Below, piece after piece: positions 50,876-60,464 of a DNA stretch of 64,000 bases. Each line of letters begins with the position of its first letter. Position 1 is the stretch's first letter. The stretch is from positions 1,116,001-1,180,000 of the forward strand of contig NZ_CP061318.1 of assembly GCF_018688375.1 (NCBI RefSeq). The letters run 5' to 3'. The position numbers were made by a program, and so were the translations under genes. The notes under the pieces are model-generated. The model was not told the DNA's origin. It saw only the letters and a list, made by a program, of their open reading frames with translations, and did no database searches. The stretch is from Polynucleobacter sp. AP-Ainpum-60-G11 (GTDB taxonomy: Bacteria > Pseudomonadota > Gammaproteobacteria > Burkholderiales > Burkholderiaceae).

Positions 50876-52603
50876 ATGGTCAAACTCACCGCCGCTGCCA
50901 CCACCTCCATTCCACGCATCATTATTTTTGCGTTGACCTTGGTCTATGGTTTTGCCGGTCTTTTTGCGCGCGATCCTTGGAAGAATGAGGACGCCATTGG
51001 ATTTGGTGGCATGTGGGCCTTGCAGAATAGCAATGCACTCGACTGGATTGTTCCGCATCTTGCAGGACGCGATATTTCTCTTGGCGCACCCTTTCCTTAC
51101 TGGCTAGGCGCCACCCTCATGGATCTCTTTGGTCCTGTGATTGGCATGGCCAATGCCGCACGTCTATATGCAGCTGTTTGCTTCTTTGCTTCTGCGTTAG
51201 CGATTTGGTACGCAACTTATCTATTAGGACGTCGCCAAGAAGTACAGCCCATGGTCTTGGCTGTTGGTGGTCAGCCTGGCCGCAAAAACTATGGCATGAC
51301 TTTGGCTGATGGCGCACTATTGATTTTCTTGGCATGCGTTGGTCTTGCACAGCGTGCGCATGAGACTACGCCAATGATGGCGCAACTGATGGGTATCAGT
51401 ATTGTCTTGTATGGCACAGTGCGCGGTTTAGACAAACCTTGGCAAGGTGGCCTGTGGACTGGCCTAGGCATTGCACTCGTTGCGCTCTCGAGCAATCTCA
51501 CGCTAAGCCTCATCATCGTGATCTCCACCATCATTGCCGTCATTGCAAGCAATGCAAAACTGCGTTTTCGCTGGACTTTAAGCAGCACGGCCTTAGGTCT
51601 AATTGGTTTTGCAATTTGGCCTGCGCTTTGGTATCTGGGTAACATCACTCCAGAGTGGCGTCACATCGCCGAAGAAGGCTGGCGCAATATGCCGGAGATG
51701 CGTGCAACGCCCTCTATTGAATCCCTCGGATTTTTGAGTGTGAACTTTTGGGCCTATGCCTGGCCAGTGTGGCCCTTAGCTATCATCTCTCTTGCCCACT
51801 GGGGTCGAGTCAAAGAAGCGGGTCAATGGCGCGCACCACATCTTTGCATTCCGCTCAGTTTATTTATTGGTTGCTTGACTTATGTTCTGTTCAGACTAGA
51901 AGCCAATGAGCATGACCTCATCATTTTGATTCCCAGTTTGTCGATCATTGCCGCATTTAGCCTACCGATCCTTAAACGTAGCCTTATTAGCTTCATCGAT
52001 TGGTTTGCTATGTTTAGCTTCACCATGATCGCCTTGGCTATTTGGATTATCTGGTTAGCTAAAGTAACTGGCTATCCAGAATCGACTGCTGCGAATTTAG
52101 CGCGACTCTTACCAGGCTTTCAGGCTCAGTTTGACTACATTGGTTTTGTGGTTGCCCTTCTCATTACTGGCGTGTGGTTGGCGATTGTGCGTTGGAGAAC
52201 TTCTCGTGCTCCAAAAGAAATCTGGCGTTGCCTGATTATCTCGGCTTCTGGCACTACATTGATGTGGGTCTTGTTAATGACCCTTTGGTTACCAACGATT
52301 AATTACGCAAAAACCTATCGCTATGTGTCCGATCGTCTGGTGCAAATTATTGCCAACACGCCAGGATGTATTGATACTAGCAATCTAGGTCCTGCACAGT
52401 TAGCTTCGTTTAGTTACTTCACCAAACTTCCTTTGCGTGATGATCCCAGTTGCAATCTCATGCTGACTCACAGCTCCTTAGAGGCTAAGGCATACGCTAG
52501 CCTCAATAAAAAGAAAATTGAATTACTTTGGGAAGACCGCCGCGCATCTGACCGAGATGAGCGTCTACGCCTCTATCAAATTACCCCTGCCGGTAAAGAA
52601 TAA
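50876..52603 (+). CDS. ArnT/GT39-like membrane glycosyltransferase
   Basis: 575 residues, about 11 membrane segments. The first periplasmic loop has ARDPWKNEDAIGFGG (catalytic-type Asp/Glu pair), as in lipid-linked-sugar mannosyl/arabinosyl transferases of the GT39/GT83 group. The last 100 residues form a soluble domain (YRYVSDRLVQIIANTPGCID). Probably modifies an envelope lipid or protein. Followed by the MATE gene after three bases. Confidence 0.8.
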   Translation: MVKLTAAATTSIPRIIIFALTLVYGFAGLFARDPWKNEDAIGFGGMWALQNSNALDWIVPHLAGRDISLGAPFPYWLGATLMDLFGPVIGMANAARLYAAVCFFASALAIWYATYLLGRRQEVQPMVLAVGGQPGRKNYGMTLADGALLIFLACVGLAQRAHETTPMMAQLMGISIVLYGTVRGLDKPWQGGLWTGLGIALVALSSNLTLSLIIVISTIIAVIASNAKLRFRWTLSSTALGLIGFAIWPALWYLGNITPEWRHIAEEGWRNMPEMRATPSIESLGFLSVNFWAYAWPVWPLAIISLAHWGRVKEAGQWRAPHLCIPLSLFIGCLTYVLFRLEANEHDLIILIPSLSIIAAFSLPILKRSLISFIDWFAMFSFTMIALAIWIIWLAKVTGYPESTAANLARLLPGFQAQFDYIGFVVALLITGVWLAIVRWRTSRAPKEIWRCLIISASGTTLMWVLLMTLWLPTINYAKTYRYVSDRLVQIIANTPGCIDTSNLGPAQLASFSYFTKLPLRDDPSCNLMLTHSSLEAKAYASLNKKKIELLWEDRRASDRDERLRLYQITPAGKE

Positions 52604-52606
52604 AAC

Positions 52607-53998
52607 GTGTTGCACTTTAAATTATCGCGTTTGCGCGAGGATGTTCCTTCCCTATTAAAACTCGCTGGACCCCTACTCATTGGTCAGCTTGCAGTCATTA
52701 CCTTTGGCGTTTTAGATACCGCCATGACAGCGCGCTACTCCGCAGATGATTTAGCTGCCCTTGCGATGGCGTCTGCCATCTTTATTAGCATCTATGTTGG
52801 CCTCACCGGTGTAATCTCTGCTCTTGCGCCAATAGCGGGACAACTCTTTGGCGCAAAACGTTTTGGCGAGATTGGTGAAGAGGTGCGTCAAGCTACTTGG
52901 TTAGCAGTGGGACTTACCGTATTAGGCGGCGCCATTTTGCTCAATGCGGATCATCTCCTGCAAATCTCTCAAGTCACACCGGATATTGAGGGCAAGGCTA
53001 AGCTTTATCTCAATATCCTTGCCATTGGTTTACCTGCCAGCATGGCAATGCGTGTACTGATGGCATTGCATAACGCCGTCTCTAGACCGGCAGTGATTAC
53101 TGTGGTGCAGCTCATTGGTTTGGGCTTGAAACTACCACTCAATCTTTTATTTATTTATGGCGGTCTTGGTATTGAAGGCATGGGTGGGCCAGGTTGCGCA
53201 GTAGCTACGGTCATCATCAATTGGTTTTGGCTCATCATCACTCTGGGCTTTGTGCTCTTTGATGGCTTTTACAGACCTTTTAAGATTTTTGCCCACTTTA
53301 GCTGGCCAGATTGGCATCGGATCTGGACGCTCTTGAAATTGGGTGCGCCTATTGGCTTTAGCTATTTGATTGAAGTAACGTCCTTCACCTTTATGTCGCT
53401 ATTTATTGCGCGCTTAGGCACTACCGCTTTAGCTGGTCATCAAATTGTGGCCAATATGGGAACCGTGATTTATATGGTGCCCTTGTCTCTATCGATTGCG
53501 ACGATGACTTTGGTGTCTCAATCTATTGGCGCCGATAAACAAGAGCGTGCAGAAGAAATTGGTTGGTCATCGGTTTTCTTCACCACTAGCCTATGCGTTG
53601 CCATTGGTGTGGCGGTATGGATTTTTAGAACAGTGCTTCTAGATCTATACGATCCACCAGAAGAGGTAAAAGCATTTTCTATCCCGCTCTTTTTATTTAT
53701 TGCCTTTTACCAAGTCTTCGATGCCCTGCAGATTACTGCCGCATTTATTTTGCGAGCCTATCGCATCGCTTTTTGGCCGATGGTCATTTACGCGGGTTCC
53801 TTATGGGGCGTTGGCTTAGGTGGTGGCTACTTGATGGGCTTTAATGTCTTTGGTAATACACCAGAATTTTTACAAGGAGCCAATGGGTTTTGGGCTGGCA
53901 ACAGTATGAGTTTGGCTTTAGCGGCAATGCTATTGCTCTACCTCTTCAGAAGAACGGCGGCGCGCTTTGAGAAAACGCATCCGCCGGTCGAGGTGTAA
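52607..53998 (+). CDS. MATE-family efflux transporter
   Basis: 463 residues from GTG 52607, three bases after the previous stop. Twelve membrane segments in two halves; MATE signs GPLLIGQLAVITFGVLDTAM, ISALAPIAGQLFGAKR and the second-half GAPIGFSYLIEVTSFTFMSL, QSIGADKQERA. Sodium- or proton-driven export, NorM/DinF branch. Substrate not inferable. Confidence 0.93.
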   Translation: MLHFKLSRLREDVPSLLKLAGPLLIGQLAVITFGVLDTAMTARYSADDLAALAMASAIFISIYVGLTGVISALAPIAGQLFGAKRFGEIGEEVRQATWLAVGLTVLGGAILLNADHLLQISQVTPDIEGKAKLYLNILAIGLPASMAMRVLMALHNAVSRPAVITVVQLIGLGLKLPLNLLFIYGGLGIEGMGGPGCAVATVIINWFWLIITLGFVLFDGFYRPFKIFAHFSWPDWHRIWTLLKLGAPIGFSYLIEVTSFTFMSLFIARLGTTALAGHQIVANMGTVIYMVPLSLSIATMTLVSQSIGADKQERAEEIGWSSVFFTTSLCVAIGVAVWIFRTVLLDLYDPPEEVKAFSIPLFLFIAFYQVFDALQITAAFILRAYRIAFWPMVIYAGSLWGVGLGGGYLMGFNVFGNTPEFLQGANGFWAGNSMSLALAAMLLLYLFRRTAARFEKTHPPVEV

Positions 53999-54023
53999 GC
54001 GAGACTAAATTTAGTAATGTGAT

Positions 54024-54545
54024 TTACTGAATGGGCTTGAAACCACTTGGCGGCATCGAGGGTTTGCCTTGCGGAATGTTGTATCCGTTTCCGCTACTTG
54101 GTGCACTACCATTGAAGCTTTGGGTTGGTAAGCTAGGCACCTGATTGCCTTTGGAATACATGCACTGCTGATAAGCGATGTTGTATTGAACTTGCGCCTG
54201 ATTTTGTTTGCCAGAGGAATTCATGGCGCCCATGGCGGCACCACCGAGCAGGCCAATACCTGCGCCAGTACCGATATTCTGACTACTTCCACCCTGAATG
54301 ACTGCTCCAGCAGCTGCACCTAAAGCAGCGCCGATAGCTGCACTAGTAGCGCCTTCTTTAAGAGCTGCATTACTAGTATCTTTAATCGCGTTTGCAGCAA
54401 ACTCACGACACTGTTGATCGTCCTGCTGAAACACTTCAAAAGGCTTGCCTTCACGCGGCATGATCGCGATTGTTGGACCTGTTGGCGCAGAGACGCAAGC
54501 AGCTAAAGAGCTGATGATAGCTAAAGTGAGTACAGCACGTTTCAT
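54024..54545 (-). CDS. Glycine-zipper lipoprotein
   Basis: 173 residues. Lipobox SSLAACV, a helical region with QQDDQQCREFAANAIKD, a glycine zipper (SAAIGAALGAAAGAVIQGG, then GTGAGIGLLGGAAMGAM), QYNIAYQQCMYSKGNQVP and a Pro/Ser-rich tail. Similar outer-membrane lipoproteins of the YMGG/SlyB kind stabilise the envelope. Confidence 0.8.
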   Translation of the reverse strand: MKRAVLTLAIISSLAACVSAPTGPTIAIMPREGKPFEVFQQDDQQCREFAANAIKDTSNAALKEGATSAAIGAALGAAAGAVIQGGSSQNIGTGAGIGLLGGAAMGAMNSSGKQNQAQVQYNIAYQQCMYSKGNQVPSLPTQSFNGSAPSSGNGYNIPQGKPSMPPSGFKPIQ

Positions 54546-54572
54546 ATTGATTCCTTAAATCAGGTGATGTTC

Positions 54573-55079
54573 TTAATTTTGAATGCGCTGTTTTGTAGAC
54601 GCATTGCCGGATGGTGGCATTGCTGCCCGAGTCTGCCAACCAGATGTGCAACTTTGCACGTAAGGAAAGTATTGTCCACTCGCTTCACAGTAATACCAAA
54701 CCGGAGCTTGGGGTTGAGAGGCCAAAACTAAAGGTTGCTGTGGTGGCGCGTAAGTAACTACCGGGGGGCTCGCGTAAACAACGGGTGGGGCATAGTAACC
54801 AGCAGCATAAGGATAGCCATAACCGGGACCGTAATATCCGCCCCGCCAGCCTGGACCCCAGCCACCGCCACCCCATCCTGGGCCATAAGCTGCTGGGCGC
54901 CAACCGCCACCATAGCCACCGCCGTAACCACCGCCAACGGAGACAGCCCAAGCAACATTACCTGCTTGCGCCCTTGCTGGAGCAAGAGCAAGGATGCCTG
55001 CTGCAGCCAGAAGACTCAGAACTACTTTGGAAAGACTAGATTTAAATTGCCGATGGCTTGTTTTCATAGTGGACCCCAT
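54573..55079 (-). CDS. Secreted Gly/Tyr/Pro-rich protein
   Basis: 168 residues. Start at ATG 55077-55079 with AGGAGG ten bases upstream; a second Met four codons later is possible. Signal peptide ending PARAQAG, then GGGYGGGYGGGW and a WGPGW/YGPGYGYPY region, and a small C-terminal domain with two cysteines (WYYCEASGQYFPYVQSCTSG), a pattern found in many small betaproteobacterial exported proteins. Confidence 0.8.
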   Translation of the reverse strand: MGSTMKTSHRQFKSSLSKVVLSLLAAAGILALAPARAQAGNVAWAVSVGGGYGGGYGGGWRPAAYGPGWGGGGWGPGWRGGYYGPGYGYPYAAGYYAPPVVYASPPVVTYAPPQQPLVLASQPQAPVWYYCEASGQYFPYVQSCTSGWQTRAAMPPSGNASTKQRIQN

Positions 55080-55178
55080 TAATTGGTCGCCTCCTAATAC
55101 CTTAACGCTTCACACAAATCCAAGCTGACAAGAATTGGCTATTTATATGAATATTTATTACTTTACAGAAATGGCTGA

Positions 55179-56177
55179 CTACTCTAATTTTGCGCCTGAT
55201 TTATAAACCACTCTACCCCATTTATTGCTCTCAGACTGGATCAACCTGGATAGCTCTTGCGGACTTCCTGGGGCGGGATCTAAGCCACTAGCTAGTAGAT
55301 TCTTCTTGACATCAGCTTGATTGAGAGTTTGGTTAGTGAGGGCATTTAAGCGCTTTTGCAGAGCTGGGGACAAATTGGCTGGTGCCATGAGCGAGAACCA
55401 CGATAGCGCCTCAAATCCAGGCAAACCTTGCTCAGCCATTGTCGGAATCTCTGGCGCTGCCGGCGACCGTTTTAAGGTGGTGACTGCTAAAGCCTGCACC
55501 TCTCCACCTTTAATCAAAGACAGTGATGAAGAGAGATTATCAAAGAGCATTGAAATCCGACCACTAATCAAATCAGGCAAAGATTGCGCTCTGCCTTTGT
55601 ATGGAATATGCCGAATCTGCACGCCAGTCATTTCTTTAAAGAGCTCACCCGACATGTGCAAGGAAGTACCGACACCCGAAGAGCCAAACGTGAGTTCATT
55701 GGGTTTGGCTTTAGCCAACTCAATGAGTTCATGTAGATTATTCACACCCAACTTCTTATTCACGACCAAGACATTGGGAGTGCTTGCCAAAAAACTAATG
55801 GGCGTGAAATCGTTGATCGGATGAAAAGACATCTTTTCATAAAGAGCGCCATTGATAGCATGGATACCTACTGTACCGATCAGAAGCGTGTAGCCATCGG
55901 GTTCACTCTTGGCTACCAGATCAGCACCAATGTTGCCACCGTAGCCAGGACGATTTTCAACAAGAACTGGCACTCCTAAACTTTGCTGCCAACTTTCAGC
56001 GAGCACGCGCGCCAAAATATCAGGCGCACCACCAGGAGTAAAAGTCACCACAATCCGAATTGCTTGCTTAGGCCAAACAGTATTCGACTTTGCTGATTGT
56101 GATTGAGCGGGAATAGTAAAGCTAAATAGAGTGAGCAGAATTGCTAAGCTCTTGAGCATTTGAGAAGTGATCTTCAT
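55179..56177 (-). CDS. Bug-family tripartite tricarboxylate receptor (TctC-like)
   Basis: 332 residues. Signal peptide about 1-26. Periplasmic binding protein with PIRIVVTFTPGGAPDILARV, ENRPGYGGNIGADLVAKSEP, DGYTLLIGTVGIHAINGALY and LPEIPTMAEQGLPGFEALSW, the Bug signature set. Captures small carboxylates; no TctAB partner adjacent, as is common for this expanded family in Burkholderiales. Confidence 0.95.
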   Translation of the reverse strand: MKITSQMLKSLAILLTLFSFTIPAQSQSAKSNTVWPKQAIRIVVTFTPGGAPDILARVLAESWQQSLGVPVLVENRPGYGGNIGADLVAKSEPDGYTLLIGTVGIHAINGALYEKMSFHPINDFTPISFLASTPNVLVVNKKLGVNNLHELIELAKAKPNELTFGSSGVGTSLHMSGELFKEMTGVQIRHIPYKGRAQSLPDLISGRISMLFDNLSSSLSLIKGGEVQALAVTTLKRSPAAPEIPTMAEQGLPGFEALSWFSLMAPANLSPALQKRLNALTNQTLNQADVKKNLLASGLDPAPGSPQELSRLIQSESNKWGRVVYKSGAKLE

Positions 56178-56195
56178 AAAATCACTGCGGATATC

Positions 56196-56759
56196 TTAAA
56201 AACCAAAACGGTTGCGTAGCCAGATCAATCCATCATATTTAACGGGATCATCAGCGCAAGGGCCAATGCCACACTCTAGTAGTGTGGAGACTAGGTTAGC
56301 AAAGACTAAAAAGATGAATACAAGCACCAAAGTATTTGCAAATAAGGAGCGTGAGCGCACATCACGATTAGGCAACATCAACAAAATAGCAAGGCCAGCA
56401 ATCAAGCCAAGATAACCAACAAAAGCCCAAGTGTAAAAGTGCAACTCTAGAAAGGTTGTACCGAATCCTGTATCACCCGGCAAGATATGAAGCAGTACTT
56501 GGCGCAGAGATACCATCATGCCCACCAATCCGCCGATGATGCCCCAACCGTAGTGGGCAGAATGCGCCCCACAACGAATGTTCAGCACCAGCGCAAAACC
56601 AATGATCACAAAACCCATGCGTTGCATTAGGCAAAGCGGGCAAGGCAGCTCACCAAAATACAATTGATCTACAAAGGCATAAGACAGCATGCCAATAATG
56701 GCAGCTAGAGCGAGTTGATGACCAAGACCTGCTAATGAAGGAAGGGAATGTTTATTCAC
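56196..56759 (-). CDS. dsbB: Disulfide bond formation protein DsbB
   Basis: 187 residues with four membrane segments. First cysteine pair C40/C43 in GELPCPLCLMQRMGF; second pair in LLECGIGPCADDP. Transfers electrons from DsbA to quinone. Follows the DUF5993 gene by six bases. Confidence 0.95.
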   Translation of the reverse strand: MNKHSLPSLAGLGHQLALAAIIGMLSYAFVDQLYFGELPCPLCLMQRMGFVIIGFALVLNIRCGAHSAHYGWGIIGGLVGMMVSLRQVLLHILPGDTGFGTTFLELHFYTWAFVGYLGLIAGLAILLMLPNRDVRSRSLFANTLVLVFIFLVFANLVSTLLECGIGPCADDPVKYDGLIWLRNRFGF

Positions 56760-56765
56760 ATTGCC

Positions 56766-56924
56766 TCACAGACTGATATTGAGGTGGTTGGTAGCGTGAA
56801 TACGGAACCAGAACATCAGGATCCCGACGGTGATAGCAAGTAGCACTAAACCTGCCATACGCTTCTCAAACCAAACAAGGACAAGGCCGATAAAGGCTGT
56901 CAGAAAAGGTAGAAACATGTACAT
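56766..56924 (-). CDS. DUF5993-family small membrane protein
   Basis: 52 residues from ATG 56922-56924 (or 50 from the next Met two codons on). MFLPFLTAFIGLVLVWFEKR, then MAGLVLLAITVGILMFWFRI and HATNHLNISL: two membrane segments and the HATxxLNxxL end typical of DUF5993. These genes commonly precede dsbB, and it does so here with a six-base gap, suggesting an accessory role in disulfide formation. Confidence 0.75.
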   Translation of the reverse strand: MYMFLPFLTAFIGLVLVWFEKRMAGLVLLAITVGILMFWFRIHATNHLNISL

Positions 56925-56999
56925 GAATGAATTCTATCGCAGGTAGGTCTTTGCCTTAAAAACAAGCGCATCAAAGGGTCTTTTGTATAGAATGCATCC

Positions 57000-57773
57000 A
57001 TGAACTCCTCCCCGCCTTGCATCGACCTCCACCTCGACGGACCCATCGCCCGAATCACCTTTAACAACCCTGCGGCACGCAATGCTCTTACCTGGCCGAT
57101 GTATGAAGAGCTCAAACGCATTTGCGATGACATAGCAAACAGACCAGAGATCAGGGTGGCTATTTTTAGAGGTGCTGGTGATAAAGCATTTGTATCTGGA
57201 AGTGACATTCAGCAATTTGTTGATCTACAAGAAGATGAGGCTTACGAAGTTGCAGTGGATGCCATTTTTCATTCTTTGCAACACCTACCCATTCCAACGA
57301 TTGCACTGATTGAGGGTTTGGCTGTTGGCAGTGGCTTACTAATTGCCACAGCATGTGATTTCAGAATAGCAACTACGGATGCACGCTTTGGTATTCCAGT
57401 CGCCAAGACTTTGGGTAATTGCTTATCCCCCAGCAATCTTTCTTGGATTGCCCATCATTTAGGGGTGCCGATGGTGAAGCGCATGTTGCTCACTGCAGAA
57501 CTGATTAAAGCACCTGAATTAATGAATGCTGGCTACCTCTATCAAACTACCAGCCCAGAAGAAATTACAGGAGCAGCTGAATTGTTGGCCAGCAAGTTGG
57601 CAGCCTTAGCGCCAATTACTCAAAAAGCCAGTAAGGTCACCTTAGCGCGTTTAATGGAAAGTAATTTACCGGATTGCACCGAACTCATGAGGGAGACTTA
57701 CAACAGCGTCGACTTCAAAGAAGGGGTTAATGCCTTCCTTGAAGGACGCTCACCAAGGTGGCTGGGTAAATAA
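57000..57773 (+). CDS. Enoyl-CoA hydratase/isomerase family protein
   Basis: 257 residues, full length. Crotonase fold: LDGPIARITFNNPAARNAL, the oxyanion-hole region FVSGSDIQQFVDL, and GLAVGSGLLIATACDFRIAT followed by RFGIPVAKTLGNC. The catalytic Glu positions are not both obvious, so the exact reaction (hydratase, isomerase or thioesterase) is open. Confidence 0.9.
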   Translation: MNSSPPCIDLHLDGPIARITFNNPAARNALTWPMYEELKRICDDIANRPEIRVAIFRGAGDKAFVSGSDIQQFVDLQEDEAYEVAVDAIFHSLQHLPIPTIALIEGLAVGSGLLIATACDFRIATTDARFGIPVAKTLGNCLSPSNLSWIAHHLGVPMVKRMLLTAELIKAPELMNAGYLYQTTSPEEITGAAELLASKLAALAPITQKASKVTLARLMESNLPDCTELMRETYNSVDFKEGVNAFLEGRSPRWLGK

Positions 57774-57804
57774 GCATCGGTGACCAGGTCGATGACCTAA
57801 TGAT

Positions 57805-58851
57805 TTAGGATTTTGAGTTTAAGAAATCCACTACCGTTTGAACAAAAATATCTGGCACTTCAATGTGAGGAATGTGGCCCACATTATCCAAAGGAACTAA
57901 CTTGGCATTTGGAATCGTCTGAGCAGCTTTACGACCTAACTCAGGGAAATTACCCAAAGACCTCACTGCCTCAGGTGGAGCAAAGCGACGACCAAACACC
58001 GTTCTATCCTTTTGACCAATCACCAACAATACTGGCATCTTCAATTGAGGCAAATCACCTACCACTAGCTTTTCAGCAATCATCTGATAAGTTAAAACAG
58101 AAGTCTTGGCATAAGCTGGATAGTCGGGTCCTTTTTGAATTCGGACATAGACCTCAACAAACTGCTCAAAGCTCGGCTGCCATACTGGGAAGTAAGACTG
58201 CAAGAAACGACGGTAACTAGTTTCTGTTTGCGCCATCTCCAACTTCAGCAAATTGTCATTGGTTTGCGGCGGAATATCCTTACTGTAGTCTTCAAGGCCT
58301 AATGGGTTTTCTAAAACAAGCTTCTGAACAGTTTGTGGATAAAGGCGCGCAAAGCGGATGCCCACCATGCCACCCATCGAGTTAGCGATCACAGAAGTCT
58401 TGCTCACACCTAGGGATTTCAGCAAAGCATGTGTATTGCGAGCGAGATCGTCAAAGTGATATGCAACATCAGGCTTAGAGGATTTTCCAAAGCCAATTTG
58501 ATCTGGGGCAATAACTCGATAGCCTGCCGCAGTTAAACCTTTAATCGTAGGCGCCCAGTAATCGCTTGAAAAGTTCTTCCCATGAAATAAAACAACAACG
58601 CCCTTCTGCTTCACTGCCGCAGGTACGTCCATATAAACCATACTGGCGGGCTGACCTTGCAGAGAAGTTTTAAATTCCTTGGTGGGGTATGGGTAAGGCC
58701 ATGTGCTCAAGCGCAGATCCAAAGGACTTGCATTGGCATAGCGACTAGGGGCTGGGGTTTCAACCTTAGTTTGTTCCACTGAGGTGCAGGCAGTTAGCAC
58801 TGCACCACCGATGCAAATAATCAAGGATGTTGCTAATCTCTTTAATCTCAT
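57805..58851 (-). CDS. Lipoprotein alpha/beta hydrolase
   Basis: 348 residues from the ATG at 58849-58851 (AGGAGT four bases ahead); a longer frame overlaps the FAH gene. Lipobox VLTACTS. Hydrolase core: VVLFHGKNFSSDYW, GYRVIAPDQIGFG, nucleophile SVIANSMGGMVGIRFA (Ser), LVIGQKDRTVF (Asp) and VGHIPHIE (His). Membrane-anchored esterase or similar on the periplasmic side. Confidence 0.88.
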   Translation of the reverse strand: MRLKRLATSLIICIGGAVLTACTSVEQTKVETPAPSRYANASPLDLRLSTWPYPYPTKEFKTSLQGQPASMVYMDVPAAVKQKGVVVLFHGKNFSSDYWAPTIKGLTAAGYRVIAPDQIGFGKSSKPDVAYHFDDLARNTHALLKSLGVSKTSVIANSMGGMVGIRFARLYPQTVQKLVLENPLGLEDYSKDIPPQTNDNLLKLEMAQTETSYRRFLQSYFPVWQPSFEQFVEVYVRIQKGPDYPAYAKTSVLTYQMIAEKLVVGDLPQLKMPVLLVIGQKDRTVFGRRFAPPEAVRSLGNFPELGRKAAQTIPNAKLVPLDNVGHIPHIEVPDIFVQTVVDFLNSKS

Positions 58852-58915
58852 ACCCACTCCTTTGTCTCTTTGAACTACTTTTTTATTTTTAATATCAAGT
58901 GATTCATTTATTGAT

Positions 58916-59608
58916 TTAAATGATCTTGATTTTGAGTGGGGTAAGGCCTTCAACACTACCCTCAAGAACGTCGCCTTTTTTAACGGGGCCAACGCCAGCA
59001 GGTGTACCAGACATAATCAAATCACCTGGTTCAAGCGTGAATAGGGTAGAAAGATAAGCGATGGTGTCAGGGACATTCCAAATCAACTGGTTTAAGTTAC
59101 CTTCTTGGCGCACTTCACCATTGACTAACAGCTTGACCACACCTTTGTTTGGATGACCAAACTGAGCAGCAGGAGTAATCGCCGCGCAAGGAGCAGATTG
59201 ATCAAAGGCTTTACCGGTATCCCAGGGGCGACCCATTTTTTTTGCCTCGCCTTGCAAGTCACGACGAGTCATATCTAGACCAACGCCATAACCATAGACA
59301 TGTTCGAGGGCTTTATCCGCCGGAATATTAGCCCCGCCCTTGCCGATCGCAACAACCATCTCGATTTCATGATGGACGTCATTTGACAGGTTTGGATATT
59401 GCATATCTTTGCCATCAGCCACAATCGAGTTAGCTGGCTTCATGAAAAAGAATGGCGGCTCACGATCAGGATCATGACCCATCTCACGCGCGTGATCAGC
59501 ATAGTTACGACCAACGCAATAAATTCGGTTGACAGCAAACCGACGGGTATCGCCCACTACAGGTAGCGATGGGACGATCGGTGGATCAATAACGTATGCG
59601 GTGCTCAT
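58916..59608 (-). CDS. FAH-family hydrolase, fumarylpyruvate hydrolase-like
   Basis: 230 residues, cytoplasmic. IYCVGRNYADHAREMGHDPD, PPFFFMKPANSIV, VHHEIEMVVAIGKGGANI (metal Glu pair), GVGLDMTRRDLQGEAKKMGR, EPGDLIMSGTPAGVGP. The length and FFFMKP/EAKKMG motifs fit the gentisate-pathway fumarylpyruvate hydrolase or 2-hydroxyhepta-diene isomerase branch. Confidence 0.9.
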   Translation of the reverse strand: MSTAYVIDPPIVPSLPVVGDTRRFAVNRIYCVGRNYADHAREMGHDPDREPPFFFMKPANSIVADGKDMQYPNLSNDVHHEIEMVVAIGKGGANIPADKALEHVYGYGVGLDMTRRDLQGEAKKMGRPWDTGKAFDQSAPCAAITPAAQFGHPNKGVVKLLVNGEVRQEGNLNQLIWNVPDTIAYLSTLFTLEPGDLIMSGTPAGVGPVKKGDVLEGSVEGLTPLKIKII

Positions 59609-59684
59609 GAGTAGCCTTTCTAATGGGTGTCTATTTTTTTATAAATTAATGTGTGAATTCATTATGACATTACTTAAAGGAAGG

Positions 59685-59960
59685 TCATTTTTGATGTTTA
59701 GTGCGCAGCTTAAGAACCAAGATGCTAAAGGCCAAGGCAAAGGTCAAGGCGTTTGCCAAAATTAAAGGCCAAGTCTCAATCATGAGTCCGTATACGAGCC
59801 ACAAACCTACCCCGGTAGTAAATAAGCTGTACATCCCTACCGATATTCCCGAGAGATCTCGGGTGCGCCAAGATTGGATGGCCTGCGGGAGAAAAGCAAT
59901 CGTCGTCAAAAAAGCAGCGCAGTAGCCAATGATTTCAATCTGATGTGGCTGCAGATTCAT
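59685..59960 (-). CDS. SemiSWEET sugar transporter
   Basis: 91 residues from ATG 59958-59960; a longer frame would run over the preceding gene's end. Three membrane segments with the PQ motif AFLPQAIQSW, GISVGMYSLFTTGVGLWLVY, and LILANALTFALAFSILVLK. SemiSWEETs work as dimers moving small sugars. Confidence 0.88.
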   Translation of the reverse strand: MNLQPHQIEIIGYCAAFLTTIAFLPQAIQSWRTRDLSGISVGMYSLFTTGVGLWLVYGLMIETWPLILANALTFALAFSILVLKLRTKHQK

Positions 59961-59964
59961 GCGA

Positions 59965-60354
59965 TTACGGCTTCTTATTGAGGCTGGCTTTACGTGATTC
60001 AATTTCCTTATTAATTGCTGCTAAGGTTTTTGCATCTGGAGTCTTCCAATTGCCGCCCGCCTTGTTGGCCATATAGGCCACAGCATCAGAGAAACCCTCA
60101 ACTGTGAGATTGGGATTGCCACCCTTAGGAGGCATGCCCCTAACGCCAACGTAAGCATGAGCTGTCAGGGTCGGCTGCCCCTCAGCAATCAAAGGAGCCC
60201 ACATAGCCTTGTCGCCAAACTTAGGCGCATTTAAGACGCCAGAGGCGTGGCAGGCTGCGCAAACCTGTTTATAGGTATTCTCGCCAGGCTCGGCAAAGGC
60301 AGAAAAGCTGAGAACGCTAGCAGCAAGGATCCAGGGGCGAAGAGATAGGGTCAT
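59965..60354 (-). CDS. Cytochrome c5-like class I cytochrome
   Basis: 129 residues from ATG 60352-60354. Signal peptide (LRPWILAASVLSFSAFA). Haem site QVCAACHASG, axial Met in VRGMPPKGG, closing helix SDAVAYMANKAG. Periplasmic electron carrier, c555/c5 type. Confidence 0.92.
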   Translation of the reverse strand: MTLSLRPWILAASVLSFSAFAEPGENTYKQVCAACHASGVLNAPKFGDKAMWAPLIAEGQPTLTAHAYVGVRGMPPKGGNPNLTVEGFSDAVAYMANKAGGNWKTPDAKTLAAINKEIESRKASLNKKP

Positions 60355-60464
60355 GTCGATACCAATACAAAATGTTGTGAATGACCACAATGTATCTCAA
60401 TTTTTAACCCAATGTACAGACCAAGCCAAAATCCCGCTCAAGTAGAAAGCTCATTATGGATACC

